Part shown: positions 30,876 to 31,162 of the stretch, piece by piece
Layout of the letters: every line of letters starts with the position of its first letter
How positions within the stretch are numbered: position 1 is the stretch's first letter
The notes under the pieces: generated by a model
Database searches by the model: none
Told to the model about the DNA's origin: nothing
Seen by the model: only the letters and a program-made list of their open reading frames with translations
Assembly (NCBI GenBank): GCA_027604685.1
Contig: JADHYX010000256.1
Span: 1-31,162 of the forward strand
DNA: 31,162 bases
Reading direction: 5' to 3'
DNA from: Lobulomyces angularis
Lineage: Eukaryota > Chytridiomycota > Chytridiomycetes > Lobulomycetales > Lobulomycetaceae
Program-made: the position numbers and the translations under genes

Positions 30876-31162
30876 GTATTTACAGGAACATCTGATCAAT
30901 ATAAAAAAATGGAAAATTTAATTTATACTTCGAATCGATTAACTATACATACAACTCATTTTTTTAAATATTTTATGTTAAACTACCCTGACAACAATGA
31001 ATGGAAAATAATTAATTCAGATTTTTTTGTTAGAATATACAAATTTTTAAATTGCCCTGTAAAACAATAAAAACTAGTTCAGAAACAACTGCTATTATTA
31101 ACCACTTATTGAATGAATATATTGAAAAATATAAAACTAAATTTGGTTATCAACAAGAAAAT
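30876..31162 (+). CDS. Partial unknown gene running off the right edge
   Basis: An open frame follows the possible acceptor TTTACAG near 30885. It includes an ATG at 30909 and reads KKMENLIYTSNRLTIHTTHF, then YPDNNEWKIINSDFF, ending at TAA 31070. A second open stretch near 31079-31162 reads SETTAIINHLLNEYIEKYK and continues off the edge. Both look like coding sequence, but I could not find an intron that keeps NEWKIINSDFF and joins the two frames. The NEW...N..DFF spacing faintly recalls Mob1 proteins but is one residue short; I do not assign it. Confidence 0.35.

Noticed and set aside
1..31162. tRNA, rRNA, CRISPR array, transposon or viral insertion
   Set aside because: No tRNA B-box-like GGTTCGA core, no regular short spaced repeats, no transposase, reverse transcriptase or long terminal repeats were seen on either strand.

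Overview
This is a gene-dense, very AT-rich eukaryotic nuclear window. Every gene I could model is split by several short GT-AG introns (30 to 207 bases, mostly 40-60). The gene set suggests a unicellular opisthokont, most likely an early-diverging (chytrid, Cryptomycota or aphelid-like) fungus. The reasons are a Tbf1/Taz1-type telomere-repeat factor, a fungal-looking RCC1-repeat mitochondrial protein, a huge single-pass REJ-domain surface protein, and an EHD ATPase, which budding yeast lacks. The species call is an inference. I saw no tRNA, rRNA, CRISPR array, transposase or chromosome end. All exon models were built by hand from reading frame, splice sites, phase and family motifs.

Layout. 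1-1873 (+): 3' part of RIC1, a Rab6/Ypt6 exchange-factor subunit. 2002-3768 (-): RCC1-repeat protein, Fmp25/RCC1L-like. 4418-13384 (+): one 11-exon gene for a 2,827-residue type I membrane protein (signal peptide, Ser/Thr-rich stalk with 44-residue tandem repeats, IPT-like and REJ regions, one membrane span, long charged tail). 13732-14598 (-): 198-residue multi-pass membrane protein that looks like a bacterial family. 14745-16403 (-): mitochondrial complex III core protein 2. 16404-17421: gene-poor divergent region rich in inverted repeats. 17422-19714 (+): TRF/Tbf1-like protein whose coding exon 2 carries telomere-type CCCTAA repeats. 19867-22939 (-): oligopeptidase B-like serine peptidase with an N-terminal membrane segment. 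23246-25173 (-): MATE transporter. 25532-27541 (-): EHD-family membrane-remodelling ATPase. 28374-29024 (+): ribosomal protein eS25. 29699-30420 (+): cyclophilin A. 30876-31162 (+): coding-like sequence running off the end.

Functional themes. Three genes concern membrane traffic or transport (RIC1, EHD, MATE) and two are mitochondrial (the core 2 subunit and the Fmp25-like protein, whose yeast namesake is reported to act in complex III assembly). The rest are housekeeping, telomere-type or surface proteins. The strongest leads are the telomeric repeat inside the telomere-factor gene, the modular REJ protein with phase-1 symmetric exons, the membrane-anchored peptidase, the bacterial-like membrane protein, and introns as short as 30 bases.
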